Assembly: GCA_913062815.1 (NCBI GenBank)
Contig: CAJXWZ010000001.1
Coordinates: forward strand, 186,001-250,000
Length of the DNA stretch: 64,000 nucleotides
Direction of reading: 5' to 3'
DNA from: an uncultured Colwellia sp.
GTDB taxonomy: Bacteria; Pseudomonadota; Gammaproteobacteria; Enterobacterales; Alteromonadaceae
This document shows positions 9,488 to 18,773 of this stretch, one piece after another (within the stretch, counting starts at the first letter, position 1; the number at the start of each line of letters is the position of its first letter). The notes below the pieces were generated by a model. It was not told the DNA's origin. It made no database searches and was given only the letters and a program-made list of their open reading frames with translations. Position numbers and translations under genes: made by a program.

Positions 9488-9536
9488 TAATTAGCACTAA
9501 ATACCTAAAATATACCCATGGCAATAATTGGATACC

Positions 9537-9821
9537 CTACTTAACTCTTCCTCTCGTTCCTCTGCCTTCATTCTTGGCCATTTTTTCCAAAAGTTTGTTT
9601 TCCATATCTATACCGTGCCAGTGAGAAATATCGAGCACTCTGAGAATAATATCAGCCAACTCTTCTCCAAACGCTTCCGTTGGTTTTTCGTTTCGACACT
9701 CATTTATTGCTTCACCCACCTCAGATGCAACAAGTGCAAGGGCTTCAAGGGTGGTTTTATTGTGCCACCCCATTTTTTCTACCCACAGGTAATTCTTTTC
9801 AGCTATTTCGTTAATCTTCAT
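9537..9821 (-). CDS. MazG-like nucleotide pyrophosphohydrolase
   Basis: A 94-residue all-alpha protein with the MazG/NTP-PPase metal-binding pattern: ALVASEVGEAINECR, then FGEELADIILRVLDIS. The paired acidic residues of both helices (E..E and EE..D) are present, so it is probably an active NTP pyrophosphatase that hydrolyses nucleoside triphosphates, perhaps non-canonical ones. The protein is short, a single domain as in MazG-like house-cleaning enzymes. It is isolated between a solute-binding protein (convergent) and an insertion sequence whose left end lies 92 nt from its start codon. Confidence 0.8.
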   Translation of the reverse strand: MKINEIAEKNYLWVEKMGWHNKTTLEALALVASEVGEAINECRNEKPTEAFGEELADIILRVLDISHWHGIDMENKLLEKMAKNEGRGTRGRVK

Positions 9822-9912
9822 ACTCTCACTTATAAATTACAATAAAGGCATACTTACTTTAACGTAACAGCAAGCTTATACAACCCTGCCCTCAAATTTT
9901 TAATTGGTATAA

Positions 9913-9922
9913 GCACTCGCAA
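9913..9922. repeat. target-site duplication, left copy (GCACTCGCAA)
   Basis: The 10-mer GCACTCGCAA sits immediately outside the left inverted repeat of the insertion sequence and recurs at 11146-11155 immediately outside the right one. Ten bases fits the 8-10 bp duplications known for the ISAs1 family. Confidence 0.85.
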
Positions 9923-11145
9923 CACGGCAAGATCATTATAAATTGAACTTATAGGATAAGTAGCGATCAGATCAAGGCATAATAATCCCCTTGGTAACTT
10001 AGAATGAGCGCTACTTTTCTGAAACACTTTAATCCAATAACAGACCCTCGCATTGAACGCTGTAAAAAGCATGAACTTATCGATATTCTTCTACTAGCTA
10101 TTAGTGCAGTACTCTCTGGTGCAGAGGGATGGGAGGATATTGAAGACTTTGGCCACCTAAAGCTTGATTGGTTAAAAAGATACGGCAATTTCAAAGAAGG
10201 AATTCCAAGGCACGACACCATCGCTCGTGTCATCTGTCGGTTAAAATCTAATGAAATAGAAAGTGCATTTCAATCTTGGATATCATCACTTATTGAAACC
10301 ACAGGTGCAGATATCATCGCCATTGATGGAAAGACTGCACGACGTTCATTTACGACAAAGGATAGAAAAAGTGCATTACATACCGTCAGCGCATGGAGCT
10401 GCCAACACCAATTGGTGTTAGGGCAAACCGCCGTTGATAGCAAAACCAATGAAATCACAGCAATACCTGAGTTACTCACCATGTTGGATATTGAAAATAG
10501 TATCATTACACTTGATGCAATGGGATGCCAACAAGAAATAGCCAAACAAATCATCAAGCAAAAAGCCGATTATATTCTCGCGCTCAAAGGCAACCACTCA
10601 GGTATGCAATGGGAGCTAGAAGCTTGGTGGCACAAGAGTGAACGAGAAGGTTTAACCAAGAGCAACACTGATGAGCATACTGAAAGAAGCTCAGGGCATG
10701 GTCGTATTGAAACAAGGACTTGTCAGCAGTTACTTATCAATAAAAGCTGGTTAGCCAAACCTTACCAGTGGTCAGGGCTAAAAAGTATTATTAAAGTTAC
10801 CGCAGAGGTTCATGATAAATCGGCAGGTACAGAGTCGACAGAAACACGCTTGTATATAAGTTCGTTAAACTTAAATGCAGAGCAAGCACTCAATGCAGTA
10901 CGTAGTCATTGGCAAGTTGAAAGTATGCACTGGGTGCTAGATATGACTTTTAGAGAAGATGAATCGAGAATACGTAAAAAGCAGGGGCCGCTTGTGTTTA
11001 ATGTGATGCGAAAGATAGCAATGGCACTATTTAAACAAAATACCACCAAGTCAGCTAGTATGGCGAGGAAAAAGAAAATGGCTGGGTTAGATGATGATTA
11101 TCGCTCAACCCTGTTAGAATCTGGGATTAAAATGCGCTAGCCGTG
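9923..11145 (+). mobile_element. complete ISAs1-family insertion sequence (1223 bp)
   Basis: The element is bounded by imperfect inverted repeats that begin CACGGC at both ends: the left end (9923-9941) and the reverse complement of the right end (11127-11145) agree at 15 of 19 positions. It is flanked by a perfect 10-bp direct repeat and carries one full-length transposase. The transposase stop codon lies inside the right inverted repeat. An intact target duplication with an unbroken reading frame suggests a fairly recent insertion. The interrupted site lay between the MazG-like gene and the chemoreceptor, so no gene appears to have been split. Confidence 0.88.
10004..11140 (+). CDS. ISAs1-family DDE transposase
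   Basis: A 378-residue transposase of the ISAs1/H-repeat family. The N-terminus ([41 protein letters not shown]) is typical. The catalytic residues are apparent as Asp108 in [12 protein letters not shown], Asp171 in [10 protein letters not shown] and Glu318 in [17 protein letters not shown]. Also present are [11 protein letters not shown] and [12 protein letters not shown]. It is the only gene of the element and has no frameshift or internal stop, so it should be functional. The protein would cut and join the ends at 9923 and 11145. Confidence 0.95.
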   Translation: MSATFLKHFNPITDPRIERCKKHELIDILLLAISAVLSGAEGWEDIEDFGHLKLDWLKRYGNFKEGIPRHDTIARVICRLKSNEIESAFQSWISSLIETTGADIIAIDGKTARRSFTTKDRKSALHTVSAWSCQHQLVLGQTAVDSKTNEITAIPELLTMLDIENSIITLDAMGCQQEIAKQIIKQKADYILALKGNHSGMQWELEAWWHKSEREGLTKSNTDEHTERSSGHGRIETRTCQQLLINKSWLAKPYQWSGLKSIIKVTAEVHDKSAGTESTETRLYISSLNLNAEQALNAVRSHWQVESMHWVLDMTFREDESRIRKKQGPLVFNVMRKIAMALFKQNTTKSASMARKKKMAGLDDDYRSTLLESGIKMR

Positions 11146-11155
11146 GCACTCGCAA
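11146..11155. repeat. target-site duplication, right copy (GCACTCGCAA)
   Basis: Exact second copy of the 10-mer at 9913-9922, directly abutting the right inverted repeat of the ISAs1-family element. Confidence 0.85.
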
Positions 11156-11252
11156 TGTTCTGCCGAAAAGTTCACTATCAAGTGGTGCTAATTTTATTTT
11201 CTCAACTAAAATTGATAACTTATACATCCAAAAAAAAGAAGAAGACACTTAT

Positions 11253-13211
11253 ATGAATATGCGTGCCAAACTCATCACTATGTTTGTAGCGACTGTTATT
11301 TTGCCAATATTGGCAATTGCCATGGTCAGTATCAGTGAAACAATTTCTCGCTCCTCTGAAAATTTTGTTCAGCGTACTCAAAACGAAATTCGACAAGTAG
11401 ACAATGGTTTTCAATTGTTCTTTCAGCAAGTAAAGAATAGTGCAACGTTCTTAGCCAACAATGCCTTAGTTAAAAAGGCACCTATCGATACTCAAGATTA
11501 CCTCGACGCTAAAAAGGATATGACGCCCAATCAGGACTCTCCGGCCGAATCTGCTATTTTCAACCTGTTTAAGCAGTTTGGTGACGCTCATAAGGAGTTA
11601 CTTTTTGTTTACTTAGGCACGCCAAATGGAGGATTTATTCAATATCCACCTGAAGCCTTGGAAGGGTATGATCCCCGTAAACGTCCTTGGTATAAACTAG
11701 CCCTTGATAATCCAGGTAAAGCGAATATTACCACTGCGTATCAGGGAAATTCAGGTGGGCCAATGGTTTCAATTGCCCACGATTTTAAAAATGATCATGG
11801 CGAGTTTGCTGGAGTACAATCTGTTGATGTAACGCTTTCGACACTTACAGATATATTGGTTGACGTAAAGTTAGGAAGCACTGGTTACTTAATACTCATT
11901 GACGACACTGGCACTGTATTGGCCGACCCTAAAAACCCCAAAAACAACTTTAAAAACATCAATGAATTACCTTCACCGTTATTTAAGAAGTTAAGAAATT
12001 CATCGAGCCAACTAAATTTTTCAACTGAATTGAATGGTAAGGATATCGATGTCACTACCTATTTCTCTAAAGAGCTAAAATGGCAGTTTGTTGGCGTTAT
12101 CGACAGCTCAGAGATAATGGGGCCAACTTACGAAATGATCACCACCGTTACTTTTATTGCTCTCATTATGGTGTCTGTGTTTGTCGCATTAGGCATTTGG
12201 ATGGCAAACAAAATAGTACTACCAATTAATAAGGTATCTGAAGGCTTAAAAGGTATTGCCCAAGGTGAAGGGGATTTAACTAAGCGACTTGAAGTCATTG
12301 GCAATGATGAAATAGGCCAATTGGCAAAGTGGTTTAATCAATTTTTAGATTCAATTCATCACTTGGTGGTAGATATCAAATCAAGAGCCATAACCTTAAG
12401 TGAAACCGCATCCAACTCAAGTAACCAAATATCCGATATCAAGGCTTCAAGTCATCAGCAGGAGCAATCCATTGATAAAGCCAGTAACATCACAAGTTCG
12501 TTAGCAAAAACGGCGCAAACTGTGTCTACTGATTGTCGTAGTACTATGGAAGATATAGAACATACAGAACGCTTTTCGAGTCAGGGCAATACTATCATTT
12601 CTTCTTCAGTTGAAGAAGTTAATCATCTCAGTGAATCTTTGGTTGAATCCTCTCAAGCTATGCAGTTATTGGAACAAGAAAGTGAGAATATCACACAGAT
12701 TCTTGGTGTTATTAGAGCTATTGCAGAACAAACCAATTTGCTGGCTCTGAATGCGGCGATTGAAGCTGCCAGAGCGGGTGAGCAAGGGCGAGGCTTTGCC
12801 GTTGTTGCAGATGAAGTAAGAACGCTTGCCCAACGTTCAAGAGACTCTACAGAAGAAATTGATGCAGTATTAAACAACCTTATAGAGCAAACGCGCACAG
12901 TTTCGAAAAAAATGGTCCACAGTGTAGAGCGCTCTAAGCAAAGTATTGAAAAAACACAACAAGCTCACCAGTCTTTTGATGAAATAAGAGCATCAGTTGA
13001 ACAGATCAAAGCTAAAGTTTCACATATTGCTGATGCTGCCGATGAGCAATACCATTCTTCTGACTCTATTAATCAAAATATACTTGGAATTAATGACTCT
13101 GCTACAGGTATTGCCGATACAGCGGATATATTGGCTGATGGTTCAAATGATTTACTGACCTTGTCTAAAGAGCTAAATGATTTAGTAGGCCGATTTAAGG
13201 TAAATAGTTAA
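11253..13211 (+). CDS. methyl-accepting chemotaxis protein with dCache sensor
   Basis: A 652-residue chemoreceptor: first membrane segment at about 8-30, a periplasmic double-Cache domain ([19 protein letters not shown], then [13 protein letters not shown] and [16 protein letters not shown]), second membrane segment at about 290-315, HAMP ([20 protein letters not shown]) and the cytoplasmic signalling hairpin whose tip reads [20 protein letters not shown] then [16 protein letters not shown]. The first Cache half with the RxWY-type pattern is the ligand-binding unit in amino-acid or amine sensing receptors, but the ligand is not predictable here. It stands alone just beyond the insertion sequence. 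No C-terminal CheR-tethering pentapeptide is seen (it ends FKVNS). Confidence 0.93.
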   Translation: MNMRAKLITMFVATVILPILAIAMVSISETISRSSENFVQRTQNEIRQVDNGFQLFFQQVKNSATFLANNALVKKAPIDTQDYLDAKKDMTPNQDSPAESAIFNLFKQFGDAHKELLFVYLGTPNGGFIQYPPEALEGYDPRKRPWYKLALDNPGKANITTAYQGNSGGPMVSIAHDFKNDHGEFAGVQSVDVTLSTLTDILVDVKLGSTGYLILIDDTGTVLADPKNPKNNFKNINELPSPLFKKLRNSSSQLNFSTELNGKDIDVTTYFSKELKWQFVGVIDSSEIMGPTYEMITTVTFIALIMVSVFVALGIWMANKIVLPINKVSEGLKGIAQGEGDLTKRLEVIGNDEIGQLAKWFNQFLDSIHHLVVDIKSRAITLSETASNSSNQISDIKASSHQQEQSIDKASNITSSLAKTAQTVSTDCRSTMEDIEHTERFSSQGNTIISSSVEEVNHLSESLVESSQAMQLLEQESENITQILGVIRAIAEQTNLLALNAAIEAARAGEQGRGFAVVADEVRTLAQRSRDSTEEIDAVLNNLIEQTRTVSKKMVHSVERSKQSIEKTQQAHQSFDEIRASVEQIKAKVSHIADAADEQYHSSDSINQNILGINDSATGIADTADILADGSNDLLTLSKELNDLVGRFKVNS

Positions 13212-13231
13212 CTTTAACCAAAGCGATTATG

Positions 13232-13268
13232 AGACTAATAAAACATCATATTAATGTTTTATTAGTCT
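13232..13268. terminator. 15-bp perfect inverted repeat, likely terminator
   Basis: agactaataaaacat pairs exactly with atgttttattagtct across a 7-nt loop, 20 nt after the chemoreceptor stop codon. The stem is AT-rich and lacks a distinct T-run, so it may work with the second hairpin that follows. Confidence 0.6.
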
Positions 13269-13295
13269 ACTTAAAATAGTGCTAACTAAGCTAAG

Positions 13296-13320
13296 CCTCA
13301 ACGTCTGTTGAGGTTTTTTT
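13296..13320 (+). terminator. rho-independent terminator
   Basis: cctcaac - gtct - gttgagg followed directly by seven T residues. This is a standard intrinsic terminator on the plus strand, closing the chemoreceptor transcript before the convergent ankyrin gene. Confidence 0.85.
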
Positions 13321-13370
13321 ATTGATAGAGGTAAGCCCCAAAAAGTTCTAACCTTCGCACTTAACGTTAG

Positions 13371-14021
13371 CTATGCTCCAACTACAGCGCCTTTGGCAAT
13401 TAGATAATCACGAATCTTTATTGTTTTCGCGCCATTTAGAGGGCTTCTTAACTCATCGCCTTGAACTGTTTTGACTTGTACAGCCAAGTTAACATCGGCG
13501 CCCTGCTCAACTAAGTACTTAACAACTTGAAAGTGACCTGCTCGTGAAGCAGTAATTAATGCCGTTTCATCATGCTCCACAATAGCATCAATGTTTGCTC
13601 CTTGTTGAAACAAGTACTCAACTAATTCTATGTTATTTGTTGATGCCGCTACTATTAGAGGATTTCCATCTTGGCTACTTGCTCTATTAACATCAGCACC
13701 TTGTTCAAGTAAGTATTTAACCAGCTGCTTATTGCCATTTTGCACGGCAATAATTAGCGGTGTGCCATCACCATCAATGTCGAAATTTACATCGAGATTG
13801 TTATCAAATAGATGTTCTATTTTTTCTAATTGACCTTCAGATAAAATATTAACAACCTGTTCTCCACGTTCAATACCAGATAATTGTGCAAAACAAACTG
13901 AAGCAGTAAAAAAATAAGCGCTAGCAATAGCAATGAGTTTTAATTTTCCAAACCTATTATTCGCCTTACTTCCCATGACGCCCTCTCCCATTAATTTCAT
14001 TGCACTAGCTGATTTTTTCAT
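13371..14021 (-). CDS. exported ankyrin-repeat protein
   Basis: The 216-residue protein has an N-terminal hydrophobic signal region (KLKLIAIASAYFFTASVCFA, with AQ as a likely cleavage site) preceded by an unusually long basic leader. The mature part is built of about four ankyrin repeats at roughly 65-205, with GTPLIIAVQNGNKQLVKYLL, EQGADVNRAS, NPLIVAASTNN and ALITASRAGHFQVVKYLV. Ankyrin repeats mediate protein binding. GAGGAT lies 8 nt before the ATG. An unrelated TonB-N-terminus-like gene lies upstream on the same strand about 200 nt away; whether they share a transcript is unclear. Partner unknown. Confidence 0.85.
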   Translation of the reverse strand: MKKSASAMKLMGEGVMGSKANNRFGKLKLIAIASAYFFTASVCFAQLSGIERGEQVVNILSEGQLEKIEHLFDNNLDVNFDIDGDGTPLIIAVQNGNKQLVKYLLEQGADVNRASSQDGNPLIVAASTNNIELVEYLFQQGANIDAIVEHDETALITASRAGHFQVVKYLVEQGADVNLAVQVKTVQGDELRSPLNGAKTIKIRDYLIAKGAVVGA

Positions 14022-14222
14022 TTATTTATCCTCATCATATTTCACGGTTTAAAACGTAATGTTTTTAAGTAAGACGACGCATAAAGAAATATAGTTTGAA
14101 TTTTTTTGAAATTATTTTATTTTAATGGTTACAGGTTGAGCATCTTATTCGCGAGTTCTAGGTTTAGTGTTAATTGTTCGAACGAAACCACCTCGCTGGT
14201 AAATGACTGATATGTCCATATT

Positions 14223-14882
14223 TTACTCCTTGTCATCTTTCTTTTTTCCTAACTTTATCAACCGTGCATCGATGAATTTTTGTGAGCCATTATAACTTTT
14301 ACATTTAATACTTCCTCCCAACATACCTGACAGTATTTTCATGCCTTTATTAAAAGTACTATTACAATTAAGCTCAACAGTTACGGGTTTAGCTTCTGGT
14401 ATTTGATTAAGTTTGGTTGTTGATTTCGGAATAAAGTTTCTACTCTCTACGTATTCCTTATAGGCGATATCAGCGCTTTCTTTAAAGGATTTTTCACTAA
14501 TGCTTCCTTGTAAAGATTTCAAAGAACTAAAGCTGCTAAACTTTTGCTTTTTCACAGCTAGCGTTTCAGCCGCTGAAGTTTTATTGATATCAACTTTGTT
14601 GTTAGCTAGCGACTTAACGGCTTTTTTTACATCAACTTCCTTTATGATTTTATCATTAGTTTTGACAATCTTTGGCCCATTGAAATGCTTGGGATTTTTG
14701 TTGTCTTGTTCATTCGTTACAGACGCTACTTTCTTGGATGAAAAGAGTTTTGCTGAAATGGTTTTAATGACTTTTGGTGATACAGGCTTTATAACCGTTG
14801 GACTTATACTTAGTAATACCAGAAGCACAACAGTGTGAATAATGACCGAGTATAAAAACGCTGAGAAATCCTTTGATGGCAA
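14223..14882 (-). CDS. hypothetical protein with TonB-like N-terminal anchor
   Basis: The 219-residue product begins with a short cytoplasmic tail and one membrane segment (FLYSVIIHTVVLLVLLSI), including the His within the helix, as in TonB and TonB-like proteins. Lys-rich low-complexity sequence follows (about 30-130) and then a small C-terminal part with two cysteines (VELNCNSTF, GGSIKCKSYNG). I see no TonB C-terminal domain, so it is not a standard TonB. The frame has no ATG near the start; the only canonical candidate is TTG at 14882, with a stop four codons upstream. Function not recognised. Confidence 0.6.
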   Translation of the reverse strand: MPSKDFSAFLYSVIIHTVVLLVLLSISPTVIKPVSPKVIKTISAKLFSSKKVASVTNEQDNKNPKHFNGPKIVKTNDKIIKEVDVKKAVKSLANNKVDINKTSAAETLAVKKQKFSSFSSLKSLQGSISEKSFKESADIAYKEYVESRNFIPKSTTKLNQIPEAKPVTVELNCNSTFNKGMKILSGMLGGSIKCKSYNGSQKFIDARLIKLGKKKDDKE

Positions 14883-15179
14883 GCAAAGTTTATTACAATA
14901 AAAACTTAAGCTATTAATTACGCTATCCTTTAAGTAAGTTTGCTTATAAAGAATGTGAGTCTGAATAAGAAAAAAAGTTCACTAAAATCGCTCTTTCTTC
15001 ACCCGTTCTATTTTTATCTAGATAATTTCTGGTGAATAGTTCTAAGCTCAAATATACTAAGTAGGCGAATCATAAGCATTTTTTCATTATTATTTAGTCA
15101 TTACTTTCAAAGCAGTAAATAGCACTAAAGTTGATGAGAGCCTAGCTCTTGTTAAGCTTACTTATATCTAAGGCGCCCC

Positions 15180-18100
15180 ATGGATAAGAATACAGATTTA
15201 ATAAAGACAAAAAGCCATACAAATAAGGTTTACGTTGCTAAATTTATGACGGGACTATTATGTGCTTTTATTGTGCTAGCCTCACTTCTTTATAGTTATA
15301 TTCAAAGCATAAATGTCAACTTAACAGAAGAGTCCGCTATTAATAGTGCTGAAATATACATTAAAGCACTGGAAGAATTTAGAACGTTATACACAACTGA
15401 AGTGGTAACCCCTGCCAAACAATTTGGTATGGATATCAACCATAATTACCGTGGAAAACAAGGGGCTATTCCATTACCTGCAACATTAAGCATTTTACTT
15501 GGGGAAAAAATTGGTGAGCATGATGGTGGTGCTGAAACACGCCTTTATAGTCCTTATCCATTTCCTTGGAGAGAAAAAGACGGTGGCTTAAGCGATGACT
15601 TCTCAGTCGATGCATGGAATTTTTTGACAGAAAACCCAAGCAAAGTATTTTCAAGATTCGAACAAGTTGGCGATGATAAAATATTAAGGTATGCGCAAGC
15701 TGATATTCTAAGAGAGGGTTGCGTAAATTGCCATAATTCTCACGAGTTTACGCCGAAAAATGATTGGAAGATGGGTGATGTTCGAGGCATATTAGAAGTT
15801 AAGCTGCCCATGGCAAAAATCCAAGCCATCTCAAATAATAGCTTAATAGAGTTTTCGAATTTATTAATTGCTATTTCCGTATTAGGGTTTGGTTTAATAA
15901 GTTTTTTCGTTGTTAAGAATAGACGAGCAACTAGTAAAATTGCTCAAGATGCCAAATTAAAAAATCGTATTAATCAGTTTAACGATTTAGTACAAGATAA
16001 TAAGGGCTTAAAAGCACTTGGTGACACAATACTCAATTATATTTGTGCTAAAGTCGAAGCTAGTCATGGTGCGATTTTTGTTGCAAATCAAGAAAATGAG
16101 CTGAACTATTTAGCGGGCTACGCTATCAGTAAGCATCATTTATCAAATAACTCGTATGCATTAGGAGAAGGGTTAATTGGTCAGGCAGCATTAGATCAAC
16201 AAGTACTCTTTATTAGAGATATCCCTAATAGTTATATCGATATTGAATCTGGAGTTGGTAGCACCTCTCCGGCATGCTTAATGTTATTCCCGATTGTCCG
16301 TAACAAAAAAACTATCGCCATTATTGAGCTTGCCACCCTTGGCGACTTTAATCATTTTCAGCAAGCGTTCATACATGAAATAGAAGATATAATTTCTATT
16401 ATTCTCGAAAAAGAAGTAGCTAAAACTAAAACCATTGAATTATTACAAACCAACCAGCAACAGTTGCAGGAATTAAAAGATAATCAAGATGACTTAACTT
16501 GTGCAAACCAAGTATTAGAAGAACAAACTTTAAATCTTAAAAGGTCTGAAGAAGAGCTTAAGTCTTCTGAAGAAGAGTTAAGACAACAAAGTGATGAACT
16601 GCGCGCAACTAATGAAGAATTAGAAGAAAAGCAAGACTCTTTACAAACCCAAGCTTTAAGATTGATGGAATCTAAAAGGGTCATTGAACATACTGCTAAT
16701 GAGTTAGAAAAATCGAGTAAATATAAATCAGAGTTTTTAGCGAATATGTCTCATGAGCTACGTACACCGTTAAATAGCTTATTAATTTTATCCAAGCTTT
16801 TGCTTGAAAATAAACTCAACAATTTGACTGATGAACAATTAGAAGAGATTACAATTATTAATGAAGGAGGACAATCCTTGCTCTCGTTAATAAATGATAT
16901 TATGGATTTATCTAAAGTTGAAGCAGGTATGCTTGATGTAAATATTGAGGCTATGCCTTTAAACAAAACTTGCCAACTATTAAAGAACACCTTTAATCCT
17001 GTCGCCAAAGAAAAAGGTGTTCAATTTACGATTAATGTCAGTGAAGAGATACCAGAATACATTCAATCAGATAAGCAACGTATTGAACAAGTGTTAAAGA
17101 ACTTTCTTTCAAATGCATTCAAATTTACCAAACAAGGTAGTGTTGATTTAACCATAGAACGTATATCTATGGGTGAAGGCAATATTTCTTCAATATTGAA
17201 AAATCAAAGCATAATTGCTTTCTCTGTAAGTGATACCGGGGTAGGTATTCCACTAGATAAACAACAAGTGATTTTCAATAACTTTCAACAGGCCGATGGC
17301 TCAACTAGCAGAGAATATGGTGGTACAGGGCTAGGCTTATCTATTTCTAAAGAGCTTTCTCATTTATTAGGCGGTGAAATTAAATTAACAAGTGAAGTTG
17401 GCAAAGGAAGTTGTTTTACACTTTATTTACCCCAATCAATTGACGATAATGCACTTGAAAATTTGACTGAAAACACTTCAATTATCGAGATTACAACGGC
17501 TGGTAATTCAAATAACTTAACAAGCACAGTGGGTTATTCACAAGATATATGGCTTGATGATGATAGAGATAATGTACACACTTCAGATAAGTCAATTCTC
17601 ATTATTGAAGATGATGAAGAGCTGGTAAAATCCCTTGTAGATACTGCCCATAAATTATCTTTCAAAACAATTGTTACCAATATGGGCCGTGAAGGTATCA
17701 TTTTGGCTAAAGAGTTTATCCCCAGCGCTATTATTCTAAATTTTAATATGCCTGACATTAATGGTGCTACTGTATTAGAACAATTGAAGAACCAATTGAA
17801 TTTACGACACATACCAGTACATGTACTCGCCGCTAAAGAAAATCAATTAGAAGCGATGCAATTAGGGGCGTTGAGTTTTCAGCAAACGCCTGTAGATGTG
17901 AATCAAATAGGCGCAATTATTGCCAGTTATGATGTAGATGAAAATAAATCAAAAAAATATGTACTCGCGGTAGAAGATGACACTGCGACTCAAGTTGCCA
18001 TACAAAGACTGCTTGAAACGTCTGATATTACCATTTCTTTTGCGTCAAACGCTAAACAAGCACTCGCCCTGTTAGATTGCAATAATTTTGATTGTATTAT

Positions 18101-18773
18101 CCTCGACCTCGGTTTACCTGATGTAAGTGGAACTGAACTTGTGCATTTAATTAGTGAACATGAAAATACTAAATCAACTCCGATCATTATTTATACGGCT
18201 CAAGATATTACCAGTGACGAAGAAAAAATATTAAATCAACTGTCTTTATCTATTGTGATAAAAAGCCAAGAGTCACCTGAGCGGCTTTTAGATGATGTGG
18301 TGTTATTTCTTCATCATATTGATAAAAACCTTTCTTCCCATCAGCAAGATACCTTAAAAATGTTGCATGATGAAAATGAAATGCTACATGAGCGACGTGT
18401 GCTTATTGTTGATGACGACATGAGAAATGTTTTTGCCATGACCAAAGTGCTTGAAGATTATGGCTTAATCGTCACTCAGGCTGAAAATGGCCAAGCGGCG
18501 CTTAATGCAATAGACAAGAGTAATAAGCCTTTTGAATTAATATTGATGGATATTATGATGCCAATAATGGATGGTATTGAAGCGACAATGTTAATCAGAA
18601 AAATGACTGACTATAAGACTACTCCGATCATAGCGTTAACCGCAAAAGCGATGCCTGGCGATAAGCATAAATGTGTTGAAGCAGGTGCATCCGAATATTT
18701 AACTAAACCTATAGATACCGACAAGTTACTGTCCATACTACGTGTTTGGCTGTACCAGAGAAAAGTAAATTGA
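15180..18773 (+). CDS. haem-motif hybrid sensor kinase (DUF3365-GAF-HisKA-HATPase-3xREC)
   Basis: A 1197-residue hybrid kinase. Membrane segments at about 20-42 and 222-247 bracket a periplasmic DUF3365/Tll0287-like sensor with a c-type haem motif at Cys181-Cys184-His185 (REGCVNCHNSHEF). Then come a GAF domain (about 270-410), a Glu-rich coiled coil, HisKA with His525 (FLANMSHELRTPLNS), HATPase (FLSNAFKFT, SDTGVGIP, GGTGLGLSISKEL) and three receivers. Receiver 1 has Asn854 where the phospho-Asp should be (ILNFNMPDING); receivers 2 and 3 keep Asp976 and Asp1124. Such proteins are inner-membrane sensors, perhaps of redox state or a gas. The CheR gene downstream overlaps the 3' end, so the two are co-transcribed. 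Confidence 0.9.
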   Translation: MDKNTDLIKTKSHTNKVYVAKFMTGLLCAFIVLASLLYSYIQSINVNLTEESAINSAEIYIKALEEFRTLYTTEVVTPAKQFGMDINHNYRGKQGAIPLPATLSILLGEKIGEHDGGAETRLYSPYPFPWREKDGGLSDDFSVDAWNFLTENPSKVFSRFEQVGDDKILRYAQADILREGCVNCHNSHEFTPKNDWKMGDVRGILEVKLPMAKIQAISNNSLIEFSNLLIAISVLGFGLISFFVVKNRRATSKIAQDAKLKNRINQFNDLVQDNKGLKALGDTILNYICAKVEASHGAIFVANQENELNYLAGYAISKHHLSNNSYALGEGLIGQAALDQQVLFIRDIPNSYIDIESGVGSTSPACLMLFPIVRNKKTIAIIELATLGDFNHFQQAFIHEIEDIISIILEKEVAKTKTIELLQTNQQQLQELKDNQDDLTCANQVLEEQTLNLKRSEEELKSSEEELRQQSDELRATNEELEEKQDSLQTQALRLMESKRVIEHTANELEKSSKYKSEFLANMSHELRTPLNSLLILSKLLLENKLNNLTDEQLEEITIINEGGQSLLSLINDIMDLSKVEAGMLDVNIEAMPLNKTCQLLKNTFNPVAKEKGVQFTINVSEEIPEYIQSDKQRIEQVLKNFLSNAFKFTKQGSVDLTIERISMGEGNISSILKNQSIIAFSVSDTGVGIPLDKQQVIFNNFQQADGSTSREYGGTGLGLSISKELSHLLGGEIKLTSEVGKGSCFTLYLPQSIDDNALENLTENTSIIEITTAGNSNNLTSTVGYSQDIWLDDDRDNVHTSDKSILIIEDDEELVKSLVDTAHKLSFKTIVTNMGREGIILAKEFIPSAIILNFNMPDINGATVLEQLKNQLNLRHIPVHVLAAKENQLEAMQLGALSFQQTPVDVNQIGAIIASYDVDENKSKKYVLAVEDDTATQVAIQRLLETSDITISFASNAKQALALLDCNNFDCIILDLGLPDVSGTELVHLISEHENTKSTPIIIYTAQDITSDEEKILNQLSLSIVIKSQESPERLLDDVVLFLHHIDKNLSSHQQDTLKMLHDENEMLHERRVLIVDDDMRNVFAMTKVLEDYGLIVTQAENGQAALNAIDKSNKPFELILMDIMMPIMDGIEATMLIRKMTDYKTTPIIALTAKAMPGDKHKCVEAGASEYLTKPIDTDKLLSILRVWLYQRKVN

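Noticed and set aside
9528-9845. Plus-strand ORF opposite the MazG-like gene.
   Set aside because: It is antisense to a protein with clear MazG metal-site residues and has no domain of its own.
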